A stretch of DNA of 64,000 nucleotides, from NCBI GenBank assembly GCA_033030425.1, contig JAUFSD010000016.1, forward strand, positions 124,001 through 188,000, read 5' to 3'. Of the stretch, positions 18,592 to 30,919 are shown in pieces. The DNA comes from Verpa conica (lineage: Eukaryota > Ascomycota > Pezizomycetes > Pezizales > Morchellaceae). Both the position numbers and the translations under genes were made by a program. Under the pieces are notes generated by a model. It worked only from the letters and a program-made list of their open reading frames with translations, had not been told where the DNA came from and searched no databases. The number at the start of each line of letters is the position of its first letter. The first letter of the stretch is position 1.

Positions 18592-20205
18592 TGGGAACAG
18601 CGGAACAGACGCTGAAGCTACATATTTAGAGGACGAGATGCTTTAGGCAGGATAATTGTTTTTGTTGTTTTTTGTTTTTGTTTTTTTGTTTGTTTTGTTT
18701 GTTTTTTTTGTAGTGGATGAGCTGAGACTGGGGTTTTTTCGGATTATTGATTGTATCGATTGTGCTTAGATTCGTTATTGAGATCATTGATTAGCAATGT
18801 GCTGTGACAACTGGAAGACGGGAGAACAGGTTCTCAAGAGGGGAGGGAACTCTGTGGCGCTAGCAACATGTTGACTTGACAACGTGACCTTTGGGCATGT
18901 ACTTAGCTCGACCTCAGGTCCTGGACCTGACCATCATCAATGCATCACTGTTTTGACCTCTGGACTTAAGAGAAGAACAGAACGCCACAACACCGTACGT
19001 CTCCGTTGAATATCCTCAACAACGGAAAGTTGACCGGTCGCTCGAACGAACAAATGTGGAGGGGGGTTAAACCTTTTTTTCTAGTCCTTGGAAAGCCCCC
19101 TGGTTCTACTAGGTATAGTACCTCGCATCACATCCCCACTATTTCCCCATGGGAATCCCCCGGGAGTGACTACCGAAATACTGTTCTCTTGGCTTGACGT
19201 CTAACGACCCAATCACAGGGTTCCTCTCTAACCTAGATATACATTGAGCTGTGAGCTATTTGTTGGTTTTAGCTGATATCTGCAGTGTCGGTGGAGTGTC
19301 TAAGGCTGCATGTTTTTTCCCCCCTCTTGAATATCTTGGGACCGATCGCATCTTGGTATTATTCGGAATCACAAGATACCAAGGCGCTGGTACGTGCGGT
19401 ATGCCCTCGAAGAGTCGGACTACATGGGCATCAGGGGGGGTATCGTAGCCTAACTGTTCCTTAAGATCTAAATAGACTATCAATCTCAACCCAAGGTTAA
19501 CCGAGTCTATTAACCTCCTTCCACTCGATACATACTGACCAGCACAAGGGGGTGGAATCGATTTCACCTCCGCATTGTTTTTTTCTCTCTCTCTAGACGT
19601 TTTATACTAGGGTTCCTGGGCTGGGACATATGCAATAAGATGACGAGGGTTGGCGAATGTCTTTGAACGCCAAGGCCCACTCTCAAAGACAAACGGGTGC
19701 CACACGGGTAAGACCTTAGCCAGGCTTGCATACAGCTGCCCTATCGTCATCCTCATTTCTTCTGTCGGAACACAAGAGGCTTGAGGCTTAAGCTAGAACC
19801 TATGTATGCACTCTGTGGCGTTCAGTTCGCGATAGGGAGGGGCGACTCGAACCATTCATTCCCAAGTCATGTTTTTTCTCGCTTGATCAAAGTTAGGACT
19901 TGGGAGGAGGGAACAATAGGGAAGGTGGCAAAACAGTCGTGTGTATGTGGGGAAAAGATCAACAGTGGGGAGGGAAATGTGGAGAAGCCGCATCAGTTTG
20001 GAGCACATGTACCTGCTCTACCCAGTCGTGGAGCTTCGTCGTCGTCCACACACACCCACCAGCCACAACATGCTGAGACAATGGTCTCAGAGATCCCTCA
20101 GTGTGTGTTGGGGCCTAGAGATAAAATGCCTCTAATTCCCCTGCCTTGGAATACCTTTTTTGGCCGCCGGTCAGAGATTCACACAGCAGTTCGTCTCCCT
20201 TCACG
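18592..20205. other. Non-coding: gypsy2 3' region and upstream region of the MFS gene
   Basis: It begins with a T/G low-complexity run (about 18655-18712) and probably contains the 3' LTR of gypsy2, which cannot be delimited without its partner. A minus-strand open frame at 19256-19567 has no family resemblance and is not called. The right end is the promoter side of the sugar transporter gene; no clear TATA box was chosen. Confidence 0.4.
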
Positions 20206-22138
20206 ATGGACTCCAGCGACAGTAAAGCTCCCGCCATCGAGTACATTGAGAGGAGAACGACACACATGAGCGGGCACGAAGTAACCACCGCGCACCCCGA
20301 GATGGCTATTGCCATGGAGTTGGGGGGGCCTTCCTTGTGGAGCAAGAACTCCTTGAAGCTCTACATATGTCTTCTCGTGGGTTATCTTGTTTCGACAATG
20401 ACTGGCTACGATGGATCCCTCATGTAAGTTTGAAGTTTTTTTTCCCCCCCTCTCTCGCATAGATAGGCGAGTGTTTCAGACTAACTCTGTTATAGGGGTG
20501 CCATCAATGATATGGAGCAGTATCAAAAGTCATTCGGAATGGATGGAAAAGGGTCTAGCACGGGAATCGTCTTCATCATCTACAATGCAAGTTACCCTCA
20601 TAGCCTTCCCCCCCAATTGGTATGGTTCATTATTCTAATGCTACTGTTCACGATAGTTGGGCCAAATTGCCGCTTTCCCTTTCATTGGTTGGCTTGCCGA
20701 CGGGTATGGGAGACGCTGGGCGATGTTCATTGGTTGTATAATTGTCTGTATCGGAACAGCCGTCCAAACTCCAGCCAACACAAGTATGTTCCCCACGATG
20801 CTTGATCAATCAGTCAGCTAATTAGTATGTCTCCTAGTGAGTCAATTCCAAGCCGGACGTTTCGTTCTTGGATTCGGAGCAGCCATTGCTGGTGCTGCGG
20901 CGCCAACATATACAGTCGAGATCTCTCACCCAGCTTATCGTGGGACTCAAGCTGGTCTCTACAATGTGTGTTGGTACTTGGGATCCATCGGTAAGCTTTT
21001 TTTTTTTTTTCCTCCGCGGGGTTCAGGCAAAGACTAATACAAAAATGTAATAGTCGCAAGTTGGTGCTGCGTCGGAAGCAATCGCCATATGCACAACTCA
21101 TGGGCCTGGAGGACTCCTGTAGTCGTCCAAGCCGCTATTCCTGGAATAGTTGCAATCCTCGTACTCTTCCTCCCAGAGTCCCCACGTTGGCTCATCGCCC
21201 ATGACCGTAACGAAGAGGCAATAAACATCCTCGCAAAATACCACGGCGAAGGCGATAAGAACTCCCCAGTCGTGCAAGTCGAGTTCCAAGAAATGCGTGA
21301 GCAAATCAGCTCCGCCGCCGCCAGCTCCGACAAAGTCTGGTGGGACTACAGAGATTTCGTCAACACCAGATCAGCCCGTTATAGAATCATGCTAGTCGGT
21401 AAGCACAACCCTCTCCTCCTCCTCCTAGCATACCCCAACTAACAATCCCCCCCTCCTTCTTTTTCAGTCGCAGTGGCATTCTTCGGTCAATGGTCCGGAA
21501 ATAATGTTGTCTCGTACTACATGCCCACAATGTTCGCCCAAACCGGAATCGAGTCCTCAGACACCCGTCTCATCTTAAACGGCATCTACCCTATTTTCTG
21601 CATGTTCGCCGCCATCTGGGGAGCCACCCTCCTCGACCGTCTCGGCCGCCGCCAAATGCTGCTCTGGGCCACCACCTCCACCATCATCTGCTTCGCCGTC
21701 ATCACAGCCGGCACCGCCGTCTCTAGCACCAACCGTAACGCCTCCTACGCCGTCATTGTATTCATATACCTCTTTGGAATCGCTTTCTCGTGGGCTTACA
21801 CCCCTCTTCAAACCCTCTACGCAGCAGAGGTCCTCGAGACAAAAACTCGCGCGAAGGGCTCTGGCCTTAATTACCTCTTCCTCAATATAGCAATGTGTGT
21901 GAATACGTTCGCGGCCCCTGTGGCGATGGAGAAGATCGGGTGGAGGTATTATTTGGTCTTTGTTGGGTGGAATTGTTTTGAGACTTTTGCGATCTGGAAG
22001 TGGTTTGTGGAGACTTCGGGACATACGCTGGAACAGTTGACGGAGATATTTGAGTCGTCGGATCCGGTTAAGAAGAGCTTGGAGAAGAGGGTGGTGGTGG
22101 TTGATGCGAAGGCTGGTAGGGTTAATGAGGATGCGTAG
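20206..22138 (+). CDS. MFS sugar transporter
   Basis: Six exons: 20206-20423, 20496-20586, 20657-20783, 20838-20990, 21054-21398 and 21468-22138, giving 534 residues. It belongs to the sugar porter family of the plasma membrane (12 TM segments expected), of the fungal hexose/lactose-permease-like type; the substrate cannot be read from sequence. Diagnostic motifs: TGYDGSLM in TM1, DGYGRRW near residue 118, PESPRWL near residue 238, DRLGRRQ in the second half and ETKTRAKG near TM10. The second intron needs a GC-AG pair (donor GCAAGT at 20587), which restores the conserved IIYNLGQIAAFPF stretch. The ATG at 20206 is preferred as the first Met before the acidic cytosolic N-terminus. Confidence 0.92.
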
Positions 22139-23030
22139 ATGTTTTTATGGCTTCTTTTATCTGTAAAGTTCTCTTTTTTATTTTTATTTTTATTTTTATT
22201 TTTATTTTTATGGGTGTTGAGTTTTGGTTTTTTTCGTTGAGTGATATCATGGTTGTTGTAAATAATATAAATATCCTTACTATATGGTTACTGAAGTTTG
22301 GCTCGAATGGTACCGGATCTCACCCGTAACATGAATTCCTAACCTTTACTAGGGAAAATGTACTGCTTTAGGTAAGTACAACGACGTAGGCGGCCTTAGG
22401 GGTAAATGATCATCTGGGCATCCATCAAATTACTTAGACTTAGCGCCAATTAACAGGGATCGGGGATAAAAAGGGAGGCACTATAAGCTGATCATAATAA
22501 ATCACTCGTAGGGACTAGCTGGGCACAGCACCACGAATGAATGAATGAATCATAAGTACATGCACAGCATCACGATGTTTGTTTGGCGAGAGTAAATAAA
22601 GTTCTATACGCAAAACACATGCCACATTCCTTAAATTCTGTGAATATAATAAATAAATCAACAAACAGGCTAACACAACTAAACAAGAAAAGAAACGAAA
22701 TTCCAAATCCCATTCTTGAATATCCTTCCTAGAAACCGTATACCCCTATATATAGTTAGTGGATTGTTTCGCTAATTGTAATGGGGGGGGGAAGCTATAA
22801 ATAGTCGGGTACTCACTTATATATAGATCTTGATAGTACCTTAAAGAAATAACAAATAGATAAAGAAATCAGAATAAAATCAAAAAGAAACCTAATAACT
22901 ATAGTAGTAAATGGAACGAAACAAGCCAAAAAGAAATAAGAACGACGACTAGGAAAAAAGAAAAAGAGATATAAGAATAATATACACGGGCACAAAGTCC
23001 AAGGTTTCGTTATTGACTGACTGTCTGGGA
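22139..23030. other. Non-coding spacer with (TTTTTA)n microsatellite
   Basis: A TTTTTA microsatellite at about 22174-22212 follows the MFS stop. The rest is AT-rich intergenic DNA between convergent gene ends (MFS plus, repeat protein minus), with A/G-rich runs near 22850-22980. No gene was seen. Confidence 0.5.
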
Positions 23031-26000
23031 TTATGATGGCGGTGGCCCCCCTTCAAACCAGTAACGTATTTCAGCTTCAGATAGAGCATTTTCGTTAGGT
23101 GATTCCTTGTTGAGGTACACTGAGTCAATAATATTTATGTGGTCATCAGTCCCGTTATTGTCACTGGAGTTGAGCCCGCCAAGCAGACTAGGCTGATCGC
23201 TGTCCCCGGTGGATCGAAGAGCACCCGGTTCAAAAATATCCATAACATCACCAGTGGGTTTCCTCCCTTGAGAATCTAGAATATCTGGTGCCCCCGCAGA
23301 CGGGGTGTCGTCTGTATTGAATGTTACTGAAGGATTCTGCACCCTCACTGATTCTCTCGTAAAAGGCATGTCGAATGCATTGGATATTGGTAGAGAGGAC
23401 TGCTGTTTCGTTGATGCCGGGCTTCTCTGTGACTGCTGCGGCTGCTGGGGGGGTGCTTGGGAAGGATGCTCGCTAGGAAGAGGCAATGGAGATATATTAG
23501 TGCTTCTCATCTTGATTTTCTCCGCCGCCATTTGTCTCCGCCGCGACTCCCGGATCTGCAAGAGTTTCGCTCTTATTTGTATCCGGTAATCTGCCTAAAA
23601 CCATAAACCGAATTAGTACCATATATCGGGGGGTAAAGTAGAGAGGCTAGTTACCTTATCCCTTGTCTTTACGAGCGTATTGCGTTCAAAAGTTTTGGCG
23701 ATGCTGATGGCATGTTCTATTTCGACATCGGGTCGCACTAATCTTAAAGATGAAGTACTATTGACACCGCTATTGCTTAGTCCCAAACTATAGAATGATA
23801 CTAAAGATAACACTAGGGATATTTACAGCTGGAGAATAGTGGAGGCTCGCTCAGTGGGTGTCAATCCTAGTTCCAACCGCAAGGGTTGATCCTTGATTTC
23901 TGCGAGTAAAACTTGAAATATCCGATGGTTGTCTCGCTCCTGACTAGATATATCCAGCCCCCCTCCTCTATCAGAGACAACTGGTTGAGAATCACCCTCT
24001 TTGAGAACCGAGTCCAAATCGTATAGCCTGTCGGTGCTATCGTTATTTTCAGGAACATCTTGCATCATTTCGTCGACTGAATCCGGATCAGCGCGCTGCT
24101 GGGCCTGCTCTTTCTCTTGCTTCTCTTGCGCCCCCGCAACCCCGCGCTGCAGGCCATCATGGTAAGGACTGATCGACTTCTCCTGGGTATCTAAATTGTT
24201 GCTTTGAAGGGGTTGGAGCCGGAGAGTCGGTCTTTCTGGGCCAACAATCTTTAACTTGAATTTACCAGCTGCTTCTAGCATCGCTTGTATCTGCTCCCAT
24301 ATTTCCTTGGGGGGCTTTTTAGAGTAGCTGTTTAGGTTGTTATATAAGTCGACCCAACTCTGCCTTGTTGGATAATCTTGATCTTCGAAGATCTGGAGTT
24401 GCTGGAGAGTCAAATTTTCTGGGTCAACACCGCGCGCCCAGAGGTAATTTTTTGCGCCAACCAGGTCTTGTGCCAACGTCCACCTCTCCCCAACAGAAAA
24501 ATTACCTGGATCAATTTGGTTGTAAAGAAAGACTAAACTTTCTTGACTATTTGCTGTTTGCCCCACGAAGGCCTCAAACTGGTGGGAAGCCAATTTCTTT
24601 GAATCGACTCCCTTCTTCTGGAGAAATTGGTGTGCTGGGAGATAGCCTTGCACTTTTGCCCATACTGAGAAAGGCAAAGAGATAGGATCATACGCCCTAA
24701 TCAAGTGGTAAACATCGATAGAATCTTTCTGAATACCTAAATCTTGGTGTTTGAAGGTCTGTAACTGTGAGGTAGTCAAACCATATGGATTAACCTTATT
24801 CTCTCGGAGAAATTCGCGTGTCTGGTACTCTCTTTCTGCCTCTTCCCACCTAACGCCGGTAGATTCGTTATTTGAGGTAGCCCGGTAGTAGCTGAGAAAT
24901 TCCCCCTTGGCGTATGAATCTTTCTTTGCAAAAATCCAGAGTTGATAGCCGTATAAATCCACTATATCGATTCCCTCTACCTGGAGAAACTCCCACACCG
25001 GTAAAAGCCCGTTCGCCTCCTCCCACCTCCCCCCAGGAGACATGCTAGGAAGACCCTTTTGGTGAAGAATAATAAGAGCCTCTTGAGTTCTGGGGTCTTT
25101 TATTACGAAGACCCAGAACTGCATATCAGTCAATTCTTCTAGATCAATGGAGTTCAGCCTGAGAAGCTGGTAGGCTTTGAGTCCATTTTGTGCCTGCTCC
25201 CACCTCTCCTTAGAAGGTAAAGACGAAAAGTCTTTATGGTAAGTAGCAAGTAGGTCTCTCTGGGTGCTGGGGTCTTGCTCTTGGAAGTGCTGAAGTTGGT
25301 AAGGAGTCAATTCGTTTGGGACGGGGTTCGGAAGGAGAAATTGACGTTGACGGGTCTTAAGCTCCTTTTGCGCCTTCTCCCATCTACTACTACTAGGCCC
25401 AGCACCCTTGCTGTTGTGATAAAGATCGACCGAATCTTTCCAGGTACCTTGGTCTTGGTCCTTGAAGGCCTGGAATTGCTCGGGGGTCAAGTTTTGCGGA
25501 CTGATCCCGTGCTCTCGGAGAAATTCTTGCGCCTGGACTTGTCTCCATCTCTCCTCAACAGACAAACTCAGATCAGTCTGGTGATAAAGACTGATCAACT
25601 CTTTCTGTTTGTCCAAATCTTTGCCCGTAAACATCTTGAGTTCCATGTCACTCAGCTCCTCCGGGTCGATTTCACTCGTCCGGAGAAATCGGTACGCTAG
25701 GAGTGCCTTTTGTGCTTTTCTCCAACTCTCTTGAGTAGAATTTTCTTTATTGGAAGAAAATCTGCGGTGAAGGATAAATAAGTCTATCTTGGTGTTTAAG
25801 TCTTGGCTCTGAAACCCCTCAAGTTCTTGTAAACTTAATCTATCAGTATAAAAAAACCACTCCTCGAATGTGCTGGCGCTATCGTAATATTTGGTTTGTG
25901 CCTCTCCCCATCTTTCGCTAGTACAGATCTCACTATTGGAGAGAGATTCACGATAAAATTTAGTAATATCAAACCAAGATTGTAGATCTGTTTCCATAAA

Positions 26001-27343
26001 TCTCTCGAACTGTTGGGTGTATAACTCGTCTGGGTTGATTCCGTTGATAGTGAGAAATTTGCGTGCTTCCAACTCCTTCTGTGCCTGTTCCCATCTCCTA
26101 CGAACAGGCCGTCTACCAGGAGAAATACGTTGATAAATGCTGATTAACTCCCACTGGGTGTCTAAATTTACTCCTTTAAAGTCCTGGACCTGCTTTTCAC
26201 TTAATTCAATTCTATTAATCCCATTCAGTATGAGTAGATATCCCTCATTCTCAAACTCCGCCACCATTGACCCCCACGCAGCCCCCCCACCAGCACCTAA
26301 CTCGCGAGCCCCGTTATAACGGCTGATCAACTCTAACTGAGTAGTTGAACTTTGGTTTTGGAAGGTCTGAAGTTGCCGATGACTCAGCATACTTGAACTG
26401 ATGCTGTTGTCTGCAAGAAGTCTTTTTGCCTGCTGCAGAGCAGCAATCTCCCCCTCCTGGATCTGCTCCTGTATAATTATACCCTCTGAAGACTTGGTAG
26501 GTGGTAAGGTATTCTGAGCTTTGTTTATGGGCCTTGGTTGAAGCTCTGGGGCGACGGATACATGTGCTGTAGCCTCATGTATCGCTACCACTGCCTTCTC
26601 TCTCACCACAGGTGGGAGGAGATCCTGTATGGACATATAAATATAATGCTATAGTTATATAACACAGGGTTGAAACCTAGAAAGAAGAACTTACCTTACT
26701 TATATGACCTATTTGACCTATAGACTCCTTGCTAGTCTTGTCATCAGTAATCTCATAAGGCGTTCCAGGGCCCTGAGAAAGCTCTAGGATACCGGCGGAA
26801 TCAATACCCTCAGTAGAAACTTTGACGGTAGCTCCGTTGATATGGGTTGCTTTGTACTCTAATCGATTAACGCTTGGTTGCACAATCACCTGATCCTGAA
26901 TATCTCTGGCGTTTTTAATATATGCGAAGCACTTGGTCAAACGTGACCTTGTTTGCTCGAGCATTAAAACTGTCATTGTATACCTCTTATTTGGTGTCTC
27001 AAAGTTGTCTGAATATTGTTCCTTACAGCGGAGGATCTTTCCCGCGTCAACAACCGATAAACTAATGTACATAAGGGTGGGGAAAACAAACATTAAATAT
27101 CAATTCCTGCGTAGCAGGGATATCTTGGCTAACAAAATAAAAAGCTTGAACTAAATCCTTCCATGACTTTAGTTGACCAGATAGCTGACTTAATACCATC
27201 TCTATGTGTGAGGTCTCTATGTTCTCGATGTAGTTGTCTTCTTTTTTTCTGTAATCGTGAATACATGAGTCTATAATTTCCTGGGCTGTTTCCATGATAG
27301 TTGGTGCCTGTAAATCAGGATCTGGGAGGGAGTGGGGCTCCAT
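23031..27343 (-). CDS. Tandem-repeat (about 13 x 60 residues) protein, possibly the C-terminal part of the adjacent NLR
   Basis: Exon model (minus): 27092-27343, 26695-27021, 23827-26624, 23655-23769 and 23031-23594, about 1,351 residues. The first intron is the least certain. After a ~260-residue N-terminal part come about 13 diverged units of ~60 residues. Each has an FL-x3-GI/V start, an ELT-x2-QLQ-x-F stretch, a QD-x2-TQ turn, an LI-x-LYH stretch and an RWE-x-AQ end. Predicted all-helical, this would form a solenoid, typical of ligand-binding platforms. The tail is Pro/Gln-rich and acidic, ending EGGPPPS. I do not recognise the repeat family. The gene lies 96 bases after the NLR stop on the same strand, too close for an ordinary separate fungal promoter, so it may be spliced to the NLR. 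Confidence 0.7.
24096..26420 (-). repeat. Protein-level tandem repeat array, 12 clear plus 1 degenerate unit
   Basis: The units average 60 residues (about 180 bases). Recurrent positions are an aromatic/Leu pair at the start, Leu and Gln in ELTxxQLQ, Phe six residues later, Asp-x-x-Thr-Gln, an LY-H/N pair, and Arg-Trp-Glu before Ala-Gln. Unit 13 (about 24096-24263) keeps only the middle (LDTQ, SPYH). The DNA copies are strongly diverged, so the array is old rather than a recent expansion. Confidence 0.75.
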
Positions 27344-27439
27344 AGAGCTTAGAACCCGATCAATCTTGTCTGTGTTGAGATCCTCTGAATACTACAGAAG
27401 TTTTCAGTTCCTGAAATATTTAAAAAGCCCTTGGCTACC

Positions 27440-30400
27440 TCAAGCCCAGTAGGGATCACCCACATTAATATTGCCTAGATAAGCCTGGTCCGCTGAGGAA
27501 CTCTCCCGGCCTACCAATGAGTCTTGTCCAGCATCCATTTTATCATCAACCAGAATCTACCATAATCCTTAAGTAAGTATACGTAGTTTTTAATATCATC
27601 ATTGCTGCTAATATTATCTTTTGGAATGCCAAGGGGTGTGTCCATAACTAAACTTAGAGTCATACCTCAACACCCACAGCTAAAGCTTTATCTATCGTTA
27701 AATTATGGTAGTCTTTCGTATGCTTCTGAAGCAAGCTGCTAGAAGTGAAGTCTCGGCTGCCATAAATACAACCTTGGAACTGGCACCTATAAGGTTTGGT
27801 ATGTTTATCTTCATGGATTTTTCGTTCAGCCTGGGTTGTAAAGCCTTCGCCTGAAGACATCCGACAAAACGGGTATCTACATATGTAGAGACCCGCCCCA
27901 TATAGTGTCTTTAGCTTTTCTATTCTTGCAGCATCAGGCGGTTGCTCACTGAGCAGCCCTTCAAGGGCATACTGAAGCTTCCGCCCAGCCTGATCCACTG
28001 TCAGTGGGTTATTCTCGTTACACCAGTGAGTAATTCCTAATATATGTCAGCTTCATAATCTCTAAAGTATACATAATCCCTTGGAAGTAGGGTCTGCCGA
28101 ATGGATCACTTCCTTATGCAGAAGTTACAGTCCATATCCAGACGACAGAGACCACATTCCAGTGAAAATATTTATTTACATACTAGCACATGGATTATGG
28201 GGGGTTATTATGGAGCAATATCTCTAACATACCGTCACTACCCAAAATCGTTATTTTCTGTGTCAGGTTTTCGTGATACTCCTCAAATTTCATGAGTCCG
28301 ACTCTCAGTTCAGGTTCAAAACAGCCGAAGCTCTTAGTAGTAATCAATAAAGGGCTCTGTAAGTTTAGCTCATTGGTTTTAGGCGGAAAGTTCGGAGAGG
28401 TGGCTCGGGAATTTCGCCTCCGGAAGAGCTCTCTGAGGACTACTGATAACCTCCCGATATGTGATTTGTCTGGTGAGAGCTTGCAAAATTCCTTGACATG
28501 CTCTAACCAATTTGATTGAACATAGTCAAAAAGCCTCAAATCTCCGTTAAGCACAAACCTAGCAGCCTCATCGCTAGAAAGTGCTGACTCAAAACAATTG
28601 AAGCATTGATATGTTGTACAGACCAAAGATATGTTCAGGTGAGCAGTCAAGCGATTAATAAAAGGTCCACTATATGGACTTAGAAGATACCTAAACTTGT
28701 ATTAGTATAACATAGCCGGATTATATTGCTCAAAGGGAGGTTGACTCTTTTGCGGTGAAATGAACAAAAGTTATAGTCCCTTTTGAAAATTCAACTATCG
28801 GCCCACAGAGATAGCGCAAACGATCCCTAAGTAGTCTGTTTTCTTCGTCTATAGTTGATTCACCGAGGTTTATTGATACAGCATCTTCTAATTCTCCGAT
28901 TTTGAGAGTGCGAGATGCACAAGTCATCCATTCCAGTATTTTCTTTGCCTTCGCTTGCTGGTTTGTATCTAAAGTTTTTATCCTGAGCATTATTCTCTCA
29001 TATCTATCATTGACAAGGCTTCCCATCAGCACTCTGATATTGAAAGCTTTGTAGTGGGTTTCTTACGCCTGACTCAACCCTTTTGGAAGGTTCCCAAGTG
29101 CTTCGCGGACTTCTCTTACTGTACTTTGTAAGAGGAGGCTTTCGATTATAAGATGAACCCAAAGAAACATTCCTATTCCTGTCAGACGATTGAGACGAAT
29201 ATCCTGTTTGAGATACCCTTACCGTCTGCACGCGCACGAAGACTATCGGAAATAAGTTTTTCCATCTGTGAGTCTAGACCCAACTCTTCTGCTACACGCT
29301 GTGATTCAGACTCGATGTACTGAAGTATATCATCCGTATTCCTTCCTTCAATTGAAATTTCCATGGCTTTAGGTTTATCGAATCCAATACGAATGTCCCG
29401 TAAATCCCGGCTAGCTACTAAAGCCCTAGAGACTGTGTTTAGTCGCTTTTGGCTTCTAAGTGCCTTAAGGATTGGTAAAATAATCTTCCGTTCGCTATCC
29501 GGAAGCTCATCAAGCCCGTCGATGATGATGTAAACCTGTTCGGAAGGGGAAACGGATGCCTCAAGCAGGTCGTAGAACAGTTGCTTGAGCATTGATACGG
29601 ATAATGGTTTCATAAGCTCCTCATAAGCGTACGCAAGTAGGTCTTTCTTCTGTGAAACTATCTGGTATACCAACGTACGAAGAATAGCTAGGCAAGTATT
29701 CGAAGCAGCTTGGCTATAGCTACAGAAAAAGTACAGAACTAGGCGAGACAAAACTCGCGACGTTTTCCTAAGCTCTAGGTACTCTAAAATTGTATATGCG
29801 AGAATCGTTTTTCCTTTAGAAATTTTGTTAGGTCACCTCACGAGCTTTGAATGCGCATATCCTCACCTGATCCAGGTTTCCCTGTCAACCAAACCAACTG
29901 TTTTCCTCTCCCGTTAATCCAATCCTTTACTCCTGCTGTTTCCAGGAGCCAATTGCCAGTGCCTGGTCTCTTCAAACGCTCCGCCTTATCCTTATCTTCT
30001 TCAGTGTTAACTGGCTTAAGCCAGTCCGTTATCTCTTTCATTTTTCGATTCATCTCGTCTTTTTGGCGTTCTTCAACCCGCTTCAGCTCCTCCTCCCGTG
30101 CTTTATGTGATTGGACAATGTCTTCCGCACGAGCTTCATTGTCCACCAGGTCTTGATGTCTTTGTAGGTTACTGAGAATGAGGCCAAACCGACTCTCGAA
30201 TGTAGTCCATGTTAAACTGAATACAATTCTCCAAGCTATTGTGGAATTAGCGTCTAAATCAAGTATATCACTTTATCTAACAAACTTCATTCACCTCTGC
30301 GACGGAAGAACTTTAAAGTGCGCCTGTAGAATTCCATGATATCTTCGTAGATGGTACTTATGACCTCCTGCATCTGATCACTATACGAGAATACTGCGGC

Positions 30401-30919
30401 AAACCGCCGAAACCGTGGAAGATTCTCTCCTATTCTTCCAATGGCATCCAGGATCTTTTCAAAGCTTTCGGTAAACTTGCTGGCTAGCTGAACAGAACCA
30501 CTGTGAGTCCTTTCTTATGCCCTACAATAAATAAGGAGGTTTCTGTTACCTGAAGTAATAGTTTCAATGGTCCCTAGAGTTTCGTTAGTCCATTACTGGA
30601 AATCCTTGATCTAAAGAACTATCGAAGAATCTTATGTACGAACCCAAATTAGGGCCATTATATCGGGCTTGACTTGTATAAAAACCTCTATTACTTGTGC
30701 ATATTGGGCCATTCCGACAATAAAAGGTTGGATACGGTTCATGTTCTGTAATGACTCGCGAGAGGCTTGCTCATCTTGTAGCTCTTCTACCAAATCCCAG
30801 ACATCCTGTTCGGATGTTAAATGGCTAAACCTCTTCTTCTCATCATCGGTAAGACTTTGTTGGAACCTATTCACGGCCCTATCAAACGCAGGGGGTATCC
30901 TTATTTGTGTAGATGCCAT
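27440..30919 (-). CDS. NLR-type STAND protein: DUF7708-NACHT-C2H2
   Basis: Ten exons on the minus strand: 30644-30919, 30550-30573 (24-base microexon), 30487-30295, 30235-29867, 29813-29223, 29172-29067, 29003-28746, 28690-28233, 28036-27666 and 27556-27440, about 920 residues, every junction in phase. The N-terminal ~200 residues match the fungal DUF7708 domain (ALIWGPLKLLLQLASKF is restored by the microexon; then GENLPRFRRF, IYEDIMEFYRR). NACHT follows with Walker A GKPGSGKT (split by an intron) and Walker B YIIIDGLDELP, then GMFLWVHLIIESL, a winged-helix-like stretch and FTAKEYLLSP. Two C2H2 fingers come last (CRYPFC...H...H and CQFQGC...H...H). NLRs of this kind act in the cytosol in non-self recognition and regulated cell death. 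The final exon ends in TGA, but an alternative donor could splice on to the repeat protein. Confidence 0.88.

Noticed and set aside
19256..19567. Minus-strand open frame of 103 codons
   Set aside because: It has no family resemblance or splice evidence and lies in the likely gypsy2 3' region.
19848..19875. tRNA-like T-arm (GGTTCGAGTC on minus strand)
   Set aside because: No matching acceptor stem, D-arm or anticodon arm could be drawn around it.
23788..23826. A 39-base intron in the repeat protein gene
   Set aside because: A downstream acceptor gives a 57-base intron in the same phase with a better branch-like ACTAAG, so the longer one was used.
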